A stretch of DNA of 64,000 nt from Candidatus Cloacimonas sp. (lineage in GTDB: Bacteria > Cloacimonadota > Cloacimonadia > Cloacimonadales > Cloacimonadaceae), in NCBI GenBank assembly GCA_035403355.1, contig DAONFA010000006.1, positions 8,994-72,993 on the forward strand, written 5' to 3'. The number at the start of each line of letters is the position of its first letter. Position 1 is the stretch's first letter. The notes beneath the pieces were generated by a model. That model made no database searches. It was not told the origin of the DNA and saw only the letters and a list, made by a program, of their open reading frames with translations. A program made the translations under genes and the position numbers. This document shows positions 43,842 through 53,100 of the stretch, piece by piece.

Positions 43842-44866
43842 TACTTTTTTCTCTTGGGGCTTTTCTTTTCCAGTTGTTTCACTTCTTCAACCACTTCCAC
43901 AAAGTGCTTTTCCACTTCAGTCGGATGGGTAAGCTGTTCCTGCTGCCATTTGTCATATTCCAGGCGGGCTTTTTGCAGTGCCTCTTCGTGAGATACCTTG
44001 TCACAATGTTTCAGAATATCCCTGCCGTTCAGTTTAAGAAACTCGTCCAGTTTGATAATCCAATCCTGCATCCGCATAGGTTTCCTGTTTAATGCCTGTA
44101 ATTCCGCAAAATCCAGATACATAGTGACAATCCGGTTCAGGATATCCAGTTCCTGCTCATTCAGGTAGTTCTTGGCAATTTCGGCATCTGTCTTCCGTGG
44201 CTGTTCTCCACTCCAACTGGTGAGCCCCAGAAAGGGCTTTTGGGCATCTGCTCTGGCATAGATGATTTCTGCTGCCGTATGTCCATGACTTGCCCAGTGC
44301 ATCTTGTTCTGGATGACCTTAAAGAAGTCCCGGGAAACCTCTGCCCTGGGGTCATAATCTATGCTGGTAGCATAAATATCCAGCACTTTACGCCAGAATA
44401 TTTTCTCTGAGGAGCGGATATCCCTGATACGGGCAAGCAACTCATCAAAGTAATTGCCACCTCCCATTTGCTTCAGGCGTTCATCATCCAAAGTAAAGCC
44501 CTTGATTATATATTCCCTTAACCTTTGGGTTGCCCATTGCCGAAAATGGGTACCTATAATACTGTTCACTCTATAACCGATGGATATTATGGCATCCAGA
44601 TTGAAATGCTCTACTTTATATGTTTTTCCGTCACTTGCAGTTATTGCAAAAAATGCAACAACTGCTTCCCGAGTCAATTCTCCTGTTTCAAAAATGTTCT
44701 TTAAGTGCCTGCTAATACCTGACTTATCAATTCCAAACAGTTCCGAGAGCTCTTTTAGGGATAACCAGATACTTTCGTTATAAATCCTCGTCTGAATCTT
44801 TGTCTTGCCATCTTTGCTTTGATAGAGTAAAAACTCGCTTTTTGCAGGTAGATTCTTTTGTTCCAT
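43841..44866 (-). CDS. RhuM family protein (phage/defence-associated)
   Basis: A 341-aa protein. It matches RhuM along its length: N-terminal wHTH-like LSLKELSELFGIDKSGISRHLKNIFETGEL, then VAFFAITASDGKTYKVEHFNLDAIISIGYRVNS (Bro/KilA-like DNA-binding core), RQWATQRLREYIIKGF and SSEKIFWRKVLDIYATSIDYDP. RhuM is named from a Salmonella pathogenicity island but is mostly seen in defence islands near restriction-modification genes; its function is unknown. SD GAGGAGG lies 6 nt before ATG. It is intact while both flanks are broken genes. Confidence 0.88.
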   Translation of the reverse strand: MEQKNLPAKSEFLLYQSKDGKTKIQTRIYNESIWLSLKELSELFGIDKSGISRHLKNIFETGELTREAVVAFFAITASDGKTYKVEHFNLDAIISIGYRVNSIIGTHFRQWATQRLREYIIKGFTLDDERLKQMGGGNYFDELLARIRDIRSSEKIFWRKVLDIYATSIDYDPRAEVSRDFFKVIQNKMHWASHGHTAAEIIYARADAQKPFLGLTSWSGEQPRKTDAEIAKNYLNEQELDILNRIVTMYLDFAELQALNRKPMRMQDWIIKLDEFLKLNGRDILKHCDKVSHEEALQKARLEYDKWQQEQLTHPTEVEKHFVEVVEEVKQLEKKSPKRKK

Positions 44867-44867
44867 C

Positions 44868-45113
44868 TTACACCTCCTCGGTACTCCACATCCTTTTCAA
44901 ATATTCTTCCTCAATTAGCACTACTTTCCAGTAGATTGTGAAAAGAGTGGTAACCTTAGTTTTTTGTTTCATTCGCTGAGACAGGGCTTCAATCTGATGG
45001 GGATTTAGATCAACACAGGCATCAAATAGAGCTCTACCTACTCTATTTACACCTGCTTCTCCAATACGGCTAAGCTCGTATGCATAGTCCTTTGCATGGA
45101 AGTCAGTAATCAT
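44868..45113 (-). pseudogene. N-terminal stub of an SNF2-type helicase
   Basis: An 81-aa ORF. Its first ~45 residues (MITDFHAKDYAYELSRIG, then GRALFDACVDLNPHQIEAL) resemble the N-terminus of HepA/SNF2-like helicases found with restriction systems, where 'VDLNPHQV.A' leads into the Q-motif and Walker A. After the 'EAL' the sequence changes to an unrelated stretch ending in STEEV, whose codons form the SD of rhuM. A deletion that fused the helicase start to the region upstream of rhuM is inferred. It may still be expressed and coupled to rhuM. Confidence 0.6.
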
Positions 45114-45246
45114 TCGCCTGCCTATAATAACTATATTATTGAGTTATCCTATAAATCTGTATGCTTTTCGGATGTGATAATGATAACAAAACTACTTTTA
45201 GGTTATTATCATTCTGTCAATCAGAAATTCAGTTGAGTCCCATATA

Positions 45247-45283
45247 TTGGTATCCATTTCAACTCATTGTTTCTCAGGTTCTT
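45247..45283. repeat. 37-bp direct repeat, left copy
   Basis: Matches 54521-54557 with two mismatches over 37 bp (TTGGTRTCCATTTYAACTCA followed by TTGTTTCTCAGGTTCTT). The two copies bound a 9.2-kb segment with the ABC exporter, beta-helix proteins and sigma-like regulator. On the minus strand each copy lies in a short open frame (NNELKW), so it may be the end of an older gene. Confidence 0.75.
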
Positions 45284-45391
45284 AGTAGTATGATTGTCAA
45301 AAATATCCAGGTTCCTAATTGTTTGTGTTATTCCGGTAAATCAGTATACTGCCGCTACTTCACCTGGAAGAGATTTGCCGCACTTGGGAAT

Positions 45392-45651
45392 TCATAACCC
45401 TTACCCCCCGTAATGGAAAAACCTCTTATTGTGCAATCAACCACATTTTCATAACAGAGGATGGTAGATGTATTGCCATTGCTACCATCTATTATCGTGC
45501 TGCTGATGTAGCTGGTATCGGCACTTGTATATTCCAAGGATGTTAGAATGAGATTGCTCTTATTGGAAAGGTCTATGTTTTCAAAGTAGCGTCCTGGATG
45601 AACTAAAACTATATCACCGCTAACTGCATCGTTTATGGCTGTTTGGATGGA
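45392..45651 (-). pseudogene. Internal fragment of a beta-helix paralogue
   Basis: 260 bp equal to 49755-50014 with four mismatches by eye, corresponding to roughly residues 33-118 of the 796-aa beta-helix protein (EYTSADTSYISSTIIDG; SITGGKGY). At the 3' side the frame departs (EFPSAANLFQV) and stops; at the 5' side homology ends abruptly at 45651. The missing start lies at 47569-47655, on the other side of the ABC transporter gene. Confidence 0.8.
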
Positions 45652-45807
45652 CGCGGTTCAAGTTTACTTCCAGTTTGTAAACTCTGAAGACAATATAATC
45701 GTTTATTGTAATTGTGCAAGCGAAATTGTATTAGCAACTGAAATATTGCTTCATCATGTGGTTAACAAGTAACAGATCATGGCAAAATGTATTGGCAACA
45801 TATACAT

Positions 45808-47472
45808 TTATACGGTAAACATGATCTTTTTATCATCAATATTGATTTTTATGTTGAATATGCCTTCTTTCACTGGTTTATGGGATACCATGAACACGAT
45901 CGTATCCGATGGCATATCCCTGATAGTTTCCAGGATAAATTCCTCGCTACGAGGGTCTACATTAGAAAGAGGTTCGTCCAATAACAGCAGATCTGGTTTT
46001 CTTATAATTGCGCGCGCTATAGCTATGCGTTGTTTTTGACCTATTGAGAGTTTATTGCCATTGGGTCCTACAGAAATGTCCAATCCAAGGTTGTTATTGT
46101 TTGTAAATTCTGATACATAAGCCTTGTCTGCAGCTTGCATAACATTTTCATCACTACTTTCTGGTGATACGATCCTGATATTGTTGCTGACAGTATCGTC
46201 CGCTATGTAAGGTTCCTGCTCAACAACACCCATCTTCGGCCTGAAATTGCACATATCATGCATGTTAACGAGGGTATCATTGAAGTAGATACTACCAGAA
46301 ATCGGCTTTAGGAAACCAGCTAAAGTTTTCAAAATAGTAGATTTTCCACATCCTGAATGTCCGCTTATTAAAATTTTATCACCTTGATGAACTTCAAAGC
46401 TAACACTCTCCATTACTGGAGTATCATTATATCCTGCAGTGATATTCTCGAGTCTTATAGAGTTAATCCTCAGGTTATTTGCATTTTGATCAGGCACTTC
46501 CTGGGGTAGGCTTTTGATTTCATTAATTCTACTAAATGAAACACTGGCCTGTTCGAGATTAAAAATCATGCTAACAAGGCTTTGTACTCCTCCAGAGACA
46601 TTGAATACAAAGTTTTGAAATGCGAAGAGTGATCCAATAGTAGTATAACCGAGAGCAATAAATACTCCACCTATCCCAAAAGCAACTGCGTTCATCAATC
46701 CAGAAATAATGATAACATTTTGCATTTGTGATGTATAGGTGAAGAAAGTATACTTTTGTAATGAAGACAGATATAGCCCCATAGTGTTAACATATTTGTT
46801 GTAAGGATAGCTGAAATTTGCAGAATATTGACAAAAAGTCAACAGATTAAGGGACTCACCTAGATTTTCTGATTTCTCAGCCTGTTTCTCATATAATACT
46901 TGCAGTTCTTGATTAATATTTTTTAAATAGCGAACCGTTTTCAATGTAACTACAAGCAATATCGGGATAAAGATCAAAGTAAGCTGATAACATAGAAAGA
47001 AACATGCTATTAGAGTAATGATTACTCTCAAAGTGGTTGTGAATATATTTAAAAGGTTGTCAGCAAAGAGGTCCTTTATTCTCTCAGTGTCATCTTCTAT
47101 ACGGGATATATAATAACCCCAACCTCGTGTATTGGTTTCGCTGATTGGAGCAAAAAAAACATGGTTAAGAAGGTCTCTTTTAATACTGAAGATAATCTCT
47201 TGGTTACACTTGAAGAATATCTTGTCACTTAGAAACTGTAATACTCCGATTAAGCTTATTGAGCCGAGAATTAGTAGTCCAATAATAACAAATTCCTTAA
47301 TATCATTCTTAGGTATGCTTACATCCAGAAGATGTTTGGTTATCAGAGGTAAAGGTAAGACCATAAATGCGCAAAAAATTGCCAATGTAGATGCTATTGA
47401 TAGCATATATATGTGCTTTTTCAAATACGGAAGTAACATTCTAGCATTATTACGGATCGATCTTAGGTTCAT
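45808..47472 (-). CDS. ABC exporter half-transporter (TMD-NBD fusion)
   Basis: A 554-aa protein with six membrane helices (about 15-300) and a nucleotide-binding domain: Walker A GHSGCGKST, Q-loop VVEQEPYI, signature LSIGQKQRIAIARA, Walker B LLLLDEPLSNVDP, H-loop VSHKP. It is a type IV (ABCB-like) homodimer candidate without a C39 peptidase domain. A peptide or lipid export role is inferred from the neighbours (two tiny secreted proteins and two surface proteins). AT content and the flanking pieces of a paralogue suggest insertion. SD AAGGTG lies 5 nt before ATG. Confidence 0.88.
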   Translation of the reverse strand: MNLRSIRNNARMLLPYLKKHIYMLSIASTLAIFCAFMVLPLPLITKHLLDVSIPKNDIKEFVIIGLLILGSISLIGVLQFLSDKIFFKCNQEIIFSIKRDLLNHVFFAPISETNTRGWGYYISRIEDDTERIKDLFADNLLNIFTTTLRVIITLIACFFLCYQLTLIFIPILLVVTLKTVRYLKNINQELQVLYEKQAEKSENLGESLNLLTFCQYSANFSYPYNKYVNTMGLYLSSLQKYTFFTYTSQMQNVIIISGLMNAVAFGIGGVFIALGYTTIGSLFAFQNFVFNVSGGVQSLVSMIFNLEQASVSFSRINEIKSLPQEVPDQNANNLRINSIRLENITAGYNDTPVMESVSFEVHQGDKILISGHSGCGKSTILKTLAGFLKPISGSIYFNDTLVNMHDMCNFRPKMGVVEQEPYIADDTVSNNIRIVSPESSDENVMQAADKAYVSEFTNNNNLGLDISVGPNGNKLSIGQKQRIAIARAIIRKPDLLLLDEPLSNVDPRSEEFILETIRDMPSDTIVFMVSHKPVKEGIFNIKINIDDKKIMFTV

Positions 47473-47568
47473 TTTTCACCTTCACCATATTATTTCCATG
47501 TCTTAATATTAACCTAATCATTACTTACATATATCAATTTGTGACATTTGATATGAGACCATGCCTAC

Positions 47569-47655
47569 CTAATTTTGCCATAACGATAGCAACCTGGGAA
47601 CGCTTAAACAGATCAATGGCAGCAGGATTATTACCAAGGTGAAACATCTTTTCAT
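47569..47655 (-). pseudogene. 5' fragment of a beta-helix paralogue
   Basis: A 28-codon frame whose first 19 residues (MKRCFTLVIILLPLICLSV) are identical to the signal peptide of the 796-aa beta-helix protein, including its SD; it then departs and stops. It belongs with the fragment at 45392-45651: together they rebuild the start of a third paralogue, split by about 1.9 kb holding the ABC exporter. Confidence 0.8.
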
Positions 47656-47872
47656 GCTATCTCCACTTATTTTATCAGGGAGCGGTGGCTTGTCACCGCT
47701 CCACATTAATATACAAATGCTATTTTAGCATCAGCATCTTAGTTGTCAAGGTCTTTCCATCAGCGATAATTCTGGTAAAGTATATGCCAGATGATACTTT
47801 GTTGCCATTATTATCATTACCATTCCATACTACACTGTGGATTCCCAAATTCTTCTGCTCGTTTACCAAAGT
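47599..47872. repeat. 274-bp direct repeat, copy 1
   Basis: Identical by eye to 50054-50327 (offset 2455). It spans the 5' end of one beta-helix gene, the intergenic region with its hairpin, and the 3' end coding the sorting domain of the next. Confidence 0.9.
47679..47702 (-). terminator. Intergenic GC-rich hairpin, copy 1
   Basis: GGAGCGGTG / CACCGCTCC, a 9-bp stem with a 6-nt loop, between the gene fragment and the stop at 47720 of the 796-aa protein. No U-tract follows, so it may be an RNA-stability or attenuation hairpin and not a classical terminator. Confidence 0.4.
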
Positions 47873-50110
47873 TTTTACAAGCTGTCCTTTGGCGTTGTAG
47901 ATATTAATACTAACTTCACCATCCTTGGGTACACTATAACAGATCGTAGTGCTGGGATTGAAGGGATTAGGATAATTTGCCAATTGCAGATCACTTGCTG
48001 GTGAGTTAAGCTCTTCTTCACAACCTGTGTAACCCGGGGATTCGTAACAACCAATATCTATCCCGGCTCCATAGACCCGGTTAAAACCAAAGGCATCATA
48101 TTGGGGAATCGTATAGCCCCAAGGCAGAATCTCCGGATTAAGGGTACCTGCGTCAATGGCAGGAGAATATCCATTCACATCATCGGCATACAGATAGTAG
48201 GAAGTTGGAAGAGAAGGATCAGTTCCAACAAATAAGGGATTAGCTCCCGTGATATTATGACTGCCCCAATTCAATGGCATCCCGTTGTATGTCCTGTAGA
48301 TGTCATTAGTACGAGAAAAGAGACAGTTCTCCACAAGAGTATTATCAGCAGTTCTAATCTCGTAGGCGGCACTATTATTACTAAACAAACTATTCACGAT
48401 TCTGCTTGAGTCAACACTCAATAAATACAGGAAATCAGGATATGTTCCAACATTATTAGCAAAGGTACAATTGGTAATACTCAAACCCGATAGCCTGCCA
48501 AGATTGATGTCCCTTGCTCCTCCGTAGGTAACATTTGCAGCAAACAGGCAGTTATCTAAGTCCACCACAGCAGCAGGTTCATCTGTCCATCCAGAAACTC
48601 TAAAATTTGCCCACCCATCCTCAGAATAGTGAGTATTGTTTATAAATTTGCTGTTGCGGATGGTCAATGCATCGCTGACATACGCATCAAAACATCCCCC
48701 TCCCCGGTTGTACCAAAAGGGTGAAAGGCATTCTGTCTGGTTGTTTATCAAGAGAATGTTATCCAGTGTGATTATAGAACCCGTCAGGTCCATCCCGTTT
48801 TGGGCAAAATATGCCAAGTTATTTCGCATGGTTATATTTCTAAGAGTGAAAGTGCTGGTTCTGTAACCTATGGTAAAGATCCACCTATCTACAGTGGAGT
48901 TCTCTATGCACACATTCTCCATCAGGAAATCAAAAATCCCCCAGGAAAAGATGGCTGAGGCATGGGAAGTAGTGATAGAGAGGTCTTTCATCGTTATCCC
49001 ACAACTCTCTATTCCCATGCTAACCACTCCCGTACCTTCTATCATATTCTCGCCATATAATCTGGTATCAGCTTTAGATACGCCTTTCAGTATGCAATAA
49101 TCCTTTATGGAGATGGGAATGTATTCCCCTCCAAACAGGTTATGATGCACTCCTGCCAGCAGATGCACTGTTCTGGGATTATCGGGATTGGAAGCGATTC
49201 TCTGCATTGCTCGTGAAGGAGTTTTTAAAGCAGTTGCAGGGCTAAGCCCACTGTTAGCGTCGTTTCCATTGGGGCTAACATATAAATCTGCATCTACGGG
49301 CTGCAGATAAGCTTCCTGAATATCAAATACCGTATAGGGGCTGGGAGGATAGGTGGATTCGTAATAGGAAGCATAATATTTCTCCCATTGCGGAACCGTA
49401 AACTTCTTCAGATATACCTGTAGTGTTCCCCCATGGATGAAATACCAATCTATATCCATTCCCCATTGGGCAAAGTTGTTATAAATACTGCATCGGTTCT
49501 CTTGATCAAAGTTGATGTGTGGAGTGTAGGTTAGATCGCTGCCCAATAATAATCCCCCTCCCCTGTATTTAGCAACATTATCATAAATATTAACATTGGT
49601 CATATTTATAGTATTTGAAGCAAGAACTGCTACTCCCCCTCCACAACTGGAGCTGTTATTGCGTATGTTCAGATTGCTCAAGCTAACATTACAATTCAAA
49701 TAGATAAAAATCCCTCCCCCAAATATCTGATAAGGGCTGGTTCCTTGATAGTAATCATAGCCCTTACCCCCCGTAATGGAAAAACCTCTTATCGTGCAAT
49801 CAACCATATTTTCATAACAGAGGATAGTAGATGTATTGCCATTGCTACCATCTATTATCGTGCTGCTGATGTAGCTGGTATCGGCACTTGTATATTCCAA
49901 GGATGTTAGAATGAGATTGCTCTTATTGGAAAGGTCTATGTTTTCAAAGTAGCGTCCTGGATGAACTAAAACTATATCACCGCTAACTGCATCGTTTATG
50001 GCTGTTTGGATGGATGTGTAGGACTGGCTACCATCAAGTGCTACCTGCCTGGTAACGCTTAAACAGATCAATGGCAGCAGGATTATTACCAAGGTGAAAC
50101 ATCTTTTCAT
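47720..50110 (-). CDS. Secreted parallel beta-helix protein with FlgD-like sorting domain
   Basis: A 796-aa exported protein. The start at 50110 (MKRCFTLVIILLPLICLSV) is a Sec signal peptide with SD GGAG; an upstream in-frame ATG lies in the intergenic hairpin. The body has Asn-ladder right-handed beta-helix repeats (NLNIRNNSSSCGGGVAV, NMTNVNIYDNVAKYRGGGL, LRNITMRNNLAYF, SITNCTFANNVGTY), the pectate-lyase/adhesin-like fold. The last ~80 residues (NYPNPFNPSTTICYSVPKDG ... SSGIYFTRIIADGKT) are the FlgD-Ig-like C-terminal sorting domain of type IX-like secretion in Cloacimonadota-type genomes. It probably binds or cleaves polysaccharide; catalytic residues cannot be located by eye. Confidence 0.88.
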   Translation of the reverse strand: MKRCFTLVIILLPLICLSVTRQVALDGSQSYTSIQTAINDAVSGDIVLVHPGRYFENIDLSNKSNLILTSLEYTSADTSYISSTIIDGSNGNTSTILCYENMVDCTIRGFSITGGKGYDYYQGTSPYQIFGGGIFIYLNCNVSLSNLNIRNNSSSCGGGVAVLASNTINMTNVNIYDNVAKYRGGGLLLGSDLTYTPHINFDQENRCSIYNNFAQWGMDIDWYFIHGGTLQVYLKKFTVPQWEKYYASYYESTYPPSPYTVFDIQEAYLQPVDADLYVSPNGNDANSGLSPATALKTPSRAMQRIASNPDNPRTVHLLAGVHHNLFGGEYIPISIKDYCILKGVSKADTRLYGENMIEGTGVVSMGIESCGITMKDLSITTSHASAIFSWGIFDFLMENVCIENSTVDRWIFTIGYRTSTFTLRNITMRNNLAYFAQNGMDLTGSIITLDNILLINNQTECLSPFWYNRGGGCFDAYVSDALTIRNSKFINNTHYSEDGWANFRVSGWTDEPAAVVDLDNCLFAANVTYGGARDINLGRLSGLSITNCTFANNVGTYPDFLYLLSVDSSRIVNSLFSNNSAAYEIRTADNTLVENCLFSRTNDIYRTYNGMPLNWGSHNITGANPLFVGTDPSLPTSYYLYADDVNGYSPAIDAGTLNPEILPWGYTIPQYDAFGFNRVYGAGIDIGCYESPGYTGCEEELNSPASDLQLANYPNPFNPSTTICYSVPKDGEVSINIYNAKGQLVKTLVNEQKNLGIHSVVWNGNDNNGNKVSSGIYFTRIIADGKTLTTKMLMLK

Positions 50111-50327
50111 GCTATCTCCACTTATTTTATCAGGGAGCGGTGGCTTGTCACCGCTCCACATTAATATACAAATGCTATTTTAGCATCAGCATCTTAGTTG
50201 TCAAGGTCTTTCCATCAGCGATAATTCTGGTAAAGTATATGCCAGATGATACTTTGTTGCCATTATTATCATTACCATTCCATACTACACTGTGGATTCC
50301 CAAATTCTTCTGCTCGTTTACCAAAGT
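50054..50327. repeat. 274-bp direct repeat, copy 2
   Basis: Identical by eye to 47599-47872; see that entry. The unit is 2455 bp apart, so recombination between copies would delete the whole 796-aa gene cleanly and leave one chimeric junction. Confidence 0.9.
50134..50157 (-). terminator. Intergenic GC-rich hairpin, copy 2
   Basis: The same 9-bp stem hairpin as at 47679-47702, between the 854-aa and 796-aa beta-helix genes. It may separate the two transcripts or stabilise the upstream message. Confidence 0.4.
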
Positions 50328-52739
50328 AGTAATAAGTTGTCCTCTGGTGTTGTATATGCAGAGACGCACATTACCGTCTTTTGGGACGGTATATCTTATC
50401 GTTGTGGTCGGATTGAAGGGATTAGGGTAGTTGGAAACTGCAAGGGTTAATGTCGGCGGAGTATCTATGTTGCTCTCATTCTCTCCCAATTTCACATAAT
50501 AGAAATCGCAATCTTCTTTGATGATTGATGCACTTGGATAGAATAATTCAGCATCGAGGTTATAAACTTGTAATGCAAGAGGTGTAACTTGTGATTTGGC
50601 ACCATCCCATCCGACAATATAGATATCTGCACCATCCGGGATTGACTCAATATAAGCTTGGATCATGATGGTTGTACCATCCACTACGGATGCTCCATAA
50701 CAAACCCCATTTATCATAACTGCAAATTCCTTAGCTGTGCTAAGAGAATCTACTTCTACAAAGATTGGTTTATAGCTTGGTTCTTTTGTAAAAGTAAAAT
50801 GATCTGCGTCTACTCTTTGATACTCAGGTACAGAAGCATCTCTAGACCAAGTAAACTGATTTTGATTACTGTCTCCCAATTTTTTTACAATAACCATATC
50901 ACCATAAGAAATGGTTGGAGTTCGTGGGCCACCCTTGCACCAGATCCAGGGGGCAACTCGGCTGGGCTTTAGCCTTGCTGCTGCCCAGTCTTTGCCCTGG
51001 ATGAAATACAATTCATCCATGAATGAGCCAAAAGCTGCTTGAGGTGTCTGGGTCTCTGGTATGAAATACCCTATCCAGTTTTCCGTTAAAGGTTCCGGCA
51101 CCGGCACTGGATCAGTATAGGGTATGTGATAGCCATGGATTGCACCTGTTAAAGGCATAGTGCTATTAGCGTTAAATAGTGCCTTATAACCCAGATATCT
51201 CTTCATCGTGTCTTCACTGGGTTCTGAGGGAGTATGGTAATAAGTCATAAATCCATTGGGACCATACCATCTATAACTAACATAAATCATAGGAGAGGGG
51301 CTTGGTTCATATTGGTAAAAGAAGGCTCTCATAATGTCAGTTGTGTAAGTGTTCCCCTCAATTGATATTGTTGAGTAATCATCCACCACAGGGAAGCACA
51401 TCCATTTTGCATCTGGATCATCGGTAAAGGAGTAACTTGCATACCTATCCCAGGCAAAGTTCACAGCTCCAATATCCTGTGTTTCATCTTTCATAGTTCT
51501 TAGGTCTTGGTCATATCCATCAACAAAAGGATCATCAAAATCCGGATTATAGCCAGCACCAATGCAAGGGGAGCCTTTCTGTAACGAATAATCCCCAGAG
51601 GAAGGACTAGTAAACATTGGATTATTAGTGCTAATATTGTGCTCACCCGGTAGAGCTATACTTGGGTTATAACTGCAACAATAGTAAAAATTACCATTGC
51701 CTACATTGGCAGAGGAAACAATGGAGTTCCAAAAGTTAAAGTTATTTCCCAAGCTAACATAGTTAGAGCCACTAGTATTTTCAAGTAAGTTACATGCATC
51801 AAAGTTTATGGTTCCGCTGGCAACATAAGCAGTTTCTCCCTCTTGAGCGTAGTTATCTTGTATTATTGAAGATTTCACCATACATACACTTTCACTTTGC
51901 CCTTCACCGAGATAAATTGCACCACCTTTTGTTGTTTCAGAAGGAATTGCTCCTCCAGAGTATATCTGACGAAGATTATTATCTCTAATCAGGCAATTTT
52001 CAATTGTTACAGTACTACAAGAGCAATTTATTCCGCCACCTTGGCTTTTCATACCATTAGTAATTACTATGTCCTGAATTTTAAGATTAGTGCAACCCGT
52101 AACTGTTATTGCAGATTTATTGCCGGCACTTTGTATCGTCGTTTTATCAGTGCTTGTAATACCTGCACCCTTGATGGTTAGGTTTGTTTTACCATTTACC
52201 GTTAAATGCCCTACATAAACACCTGCAGGTATAATCACAGTAGAGTTATTGGGTGCGTTTGTTATGGCTGTTTGGTAAGGGTTATTAGCCGGTGCACGAA
52301 ATTGGAATATATAGTCAAAAAACCATGTGTCTGATAATAATGGTGAATATGATACCCATGCCCCATCAGATTGACTGTAGTATTGAAGATCAATCCTAAA
52401 CCAGCCCTCTCTATCAACACCAGTGTTATTAGCGACATATGGTAACCTTATTTTGTAGATATTGGAACCCACATAAGTTGTAGTAACTTGAGACAACCAT
52501 GTTGGGTTTGTAGTATAGAATGGGGCATAGGATAAAACAATTCTTTGATTTGGATTATTTGGTTGATTAGGCGTATTGTTTGTAAGAGTACCATCAAGTT
52601 CTGCATATATATCAATGTAACCGGCAGTGTAATCTACAGTGAAAGGACCGGTTGTTTCGATAGTTACGAAATGGGTAGCGGTTGCGTTCATTATATAGCA
52701 CATTAACGCTATCATAAAGATTAGTATTGTCTTTTTCAT
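50175..52739 (-). CDS. Secreted beta-helix protein with unique N-terminal domain and sorting domain
   Basis: An 854-aa exported protein: signal peptide (MKKTILIFMIALMCYIMNATA), an N-terminal Ig-like region (TGPFTVDYTAGYIDIYAEL, about 25-145), a beta-helix with Asn/Ser ladders (NLTIKGAGITSTDKTTI, NLKIQDIVITNGMKSQGGGI, about 160-390), a Trp-rich middle part (about 400-740) not recognised, and the same C-terminal FlgD-like sorting domain (NYPNPFNPTTTIRYTVPKDG) as its neighbour; the final 55 residues are identical. It is the first large gene downstream of the two tiny secreted proteins. SD AGGAG before ATG. Confidence 0.85.
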   Translation of the reverse strand: MKKTILIFMIALMCYIMNATATHFVTIETTGPFTVDYTAGYIDIYAELDGTLTNNTPNQPNNPNQRIVLSYAPFYTTNPTWLSQVTTTYVGSNIYKIRLPYVANNTGVDREGWFRIDLQYYSQSDGAWVSYSPLLSDTWFFDYIFQFRAPANNPYQTAITNAPNNSTVIIPAGVYVGHLTVNGKTNLTIKGAGITSTDKTTIQSAGNKSAITVTGCTNLKIQDIVITNGMKSQGGGINCSCSTVTIENCLIRDNNLRQIYSGGAIPSETTKGGAIYLGEGQSESVCMVKSSIIQDNYAQEGETAYVASGTINFDACNLLENTSGSNYVSLGNNFNFWNSIVSSANVGNGNFYYCCSYNPSIALPGEHNISTNNPMFTSPSSGDYSLQKGSPCIGAGYNPDFDDPFVDGYDQDLRTMKDETQDIGAVNFAWDRYASYSFTDDPDAKWMCFPVVDDYSTISIEGNTYTTDIMRAFFYQYEPSPSPMIYVSYRWYGPNGFMTYYHTPSEPSEDTMKRYLGYKALFNANSTMPLTGAIHGYHIPYTDPVPVPEPLTENWIGYFIPETQTPQAAFGSFMDELYFIQGKDWAAARLKPSRVAPWIWCKGGPRTPTISYGDMVIVKKLGDSNQNQFTWSRDASVPEYQRVDADHFTFTKEPSYKPIFVEVDSLSTAKEFAVMINGVCYGASVVDGTTIMIQAYIESIPDGADIYIVGWDGAKSQVTPLALQVYNLDAELFYPSASIIKEDCDFYYVKLGENESNIDTPPTLTLAVSNYPNPFNPTTTIRYTVPKDGNVRLCIYNTRGQLITTLVNEQKNLGIHSVVWNGNDNNGNKVSSGIYFTRIIADGKTLTTKMLMLK

Positions 52740-52916
52740 CTTTTCTCCTAAATAGTTTATAAGTAATCAGTTTTCATACATGAAAGATACATATCCGTAT
52801 CATTCTATGTCCGAACCTGTTTTGTTAACCATGCATATTTAATGAAAACATGGTCAGTCATATCCTCAATGTTATAATATTGATGATTTATGCTACATTT
52901 TTTTTCGTATTAGGGA

Positions 52917-53063
52917 TTAAGCAGTCGTATTAAAATATACATTATTTCCCATAAAGGCATTGCATAATATAAACAACGAAACAAATAGCATTACCATCCT
53001 GCTTCTACCCGTATTGTTATTGATCATCCAAGAATCGATAACTTGCAGGAGTAAGTTATTCAT
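52917..53063 (-). CDS. 48-aa small secreted or membrane protein
   Basis: A 48-codon ORF with a good SD (GGAG, 7 nt before ATG 53063), 37 bp after the 69-aa gene. It reads MNNLLLQVIDSW, a basic stretch (NTGRSRM), a hydrophobic core (VMLFVSLFILCNAF) and a short polar tail (MGNNVYFNTTA). An internal Met before the core could give a classic signal peptide with a very short mature peptide. It could equally be the broken start of a surface protein. No homologue is recognised. The sequence 52740-52916 shows only AT-rich DNA. Confidence 0.45.
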   Translation of the reverse strand: MNNLLLQVIDSWMINNNTGRSRMVMLFVSLFILCNAFMGNNVYFNTTA

Positions 53064-53100
53064 TATAATCTCCATTATTCATGACGAATACTTTGAAAAT

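Noticed and set aside
50111..50161. 17-codon N-terminal extension of the 796-aa beta-helix protein
   Set aside because: The extra codons fall in the intergenic hairpin, and the internal ATG has a good SD directly before a signal peptide.
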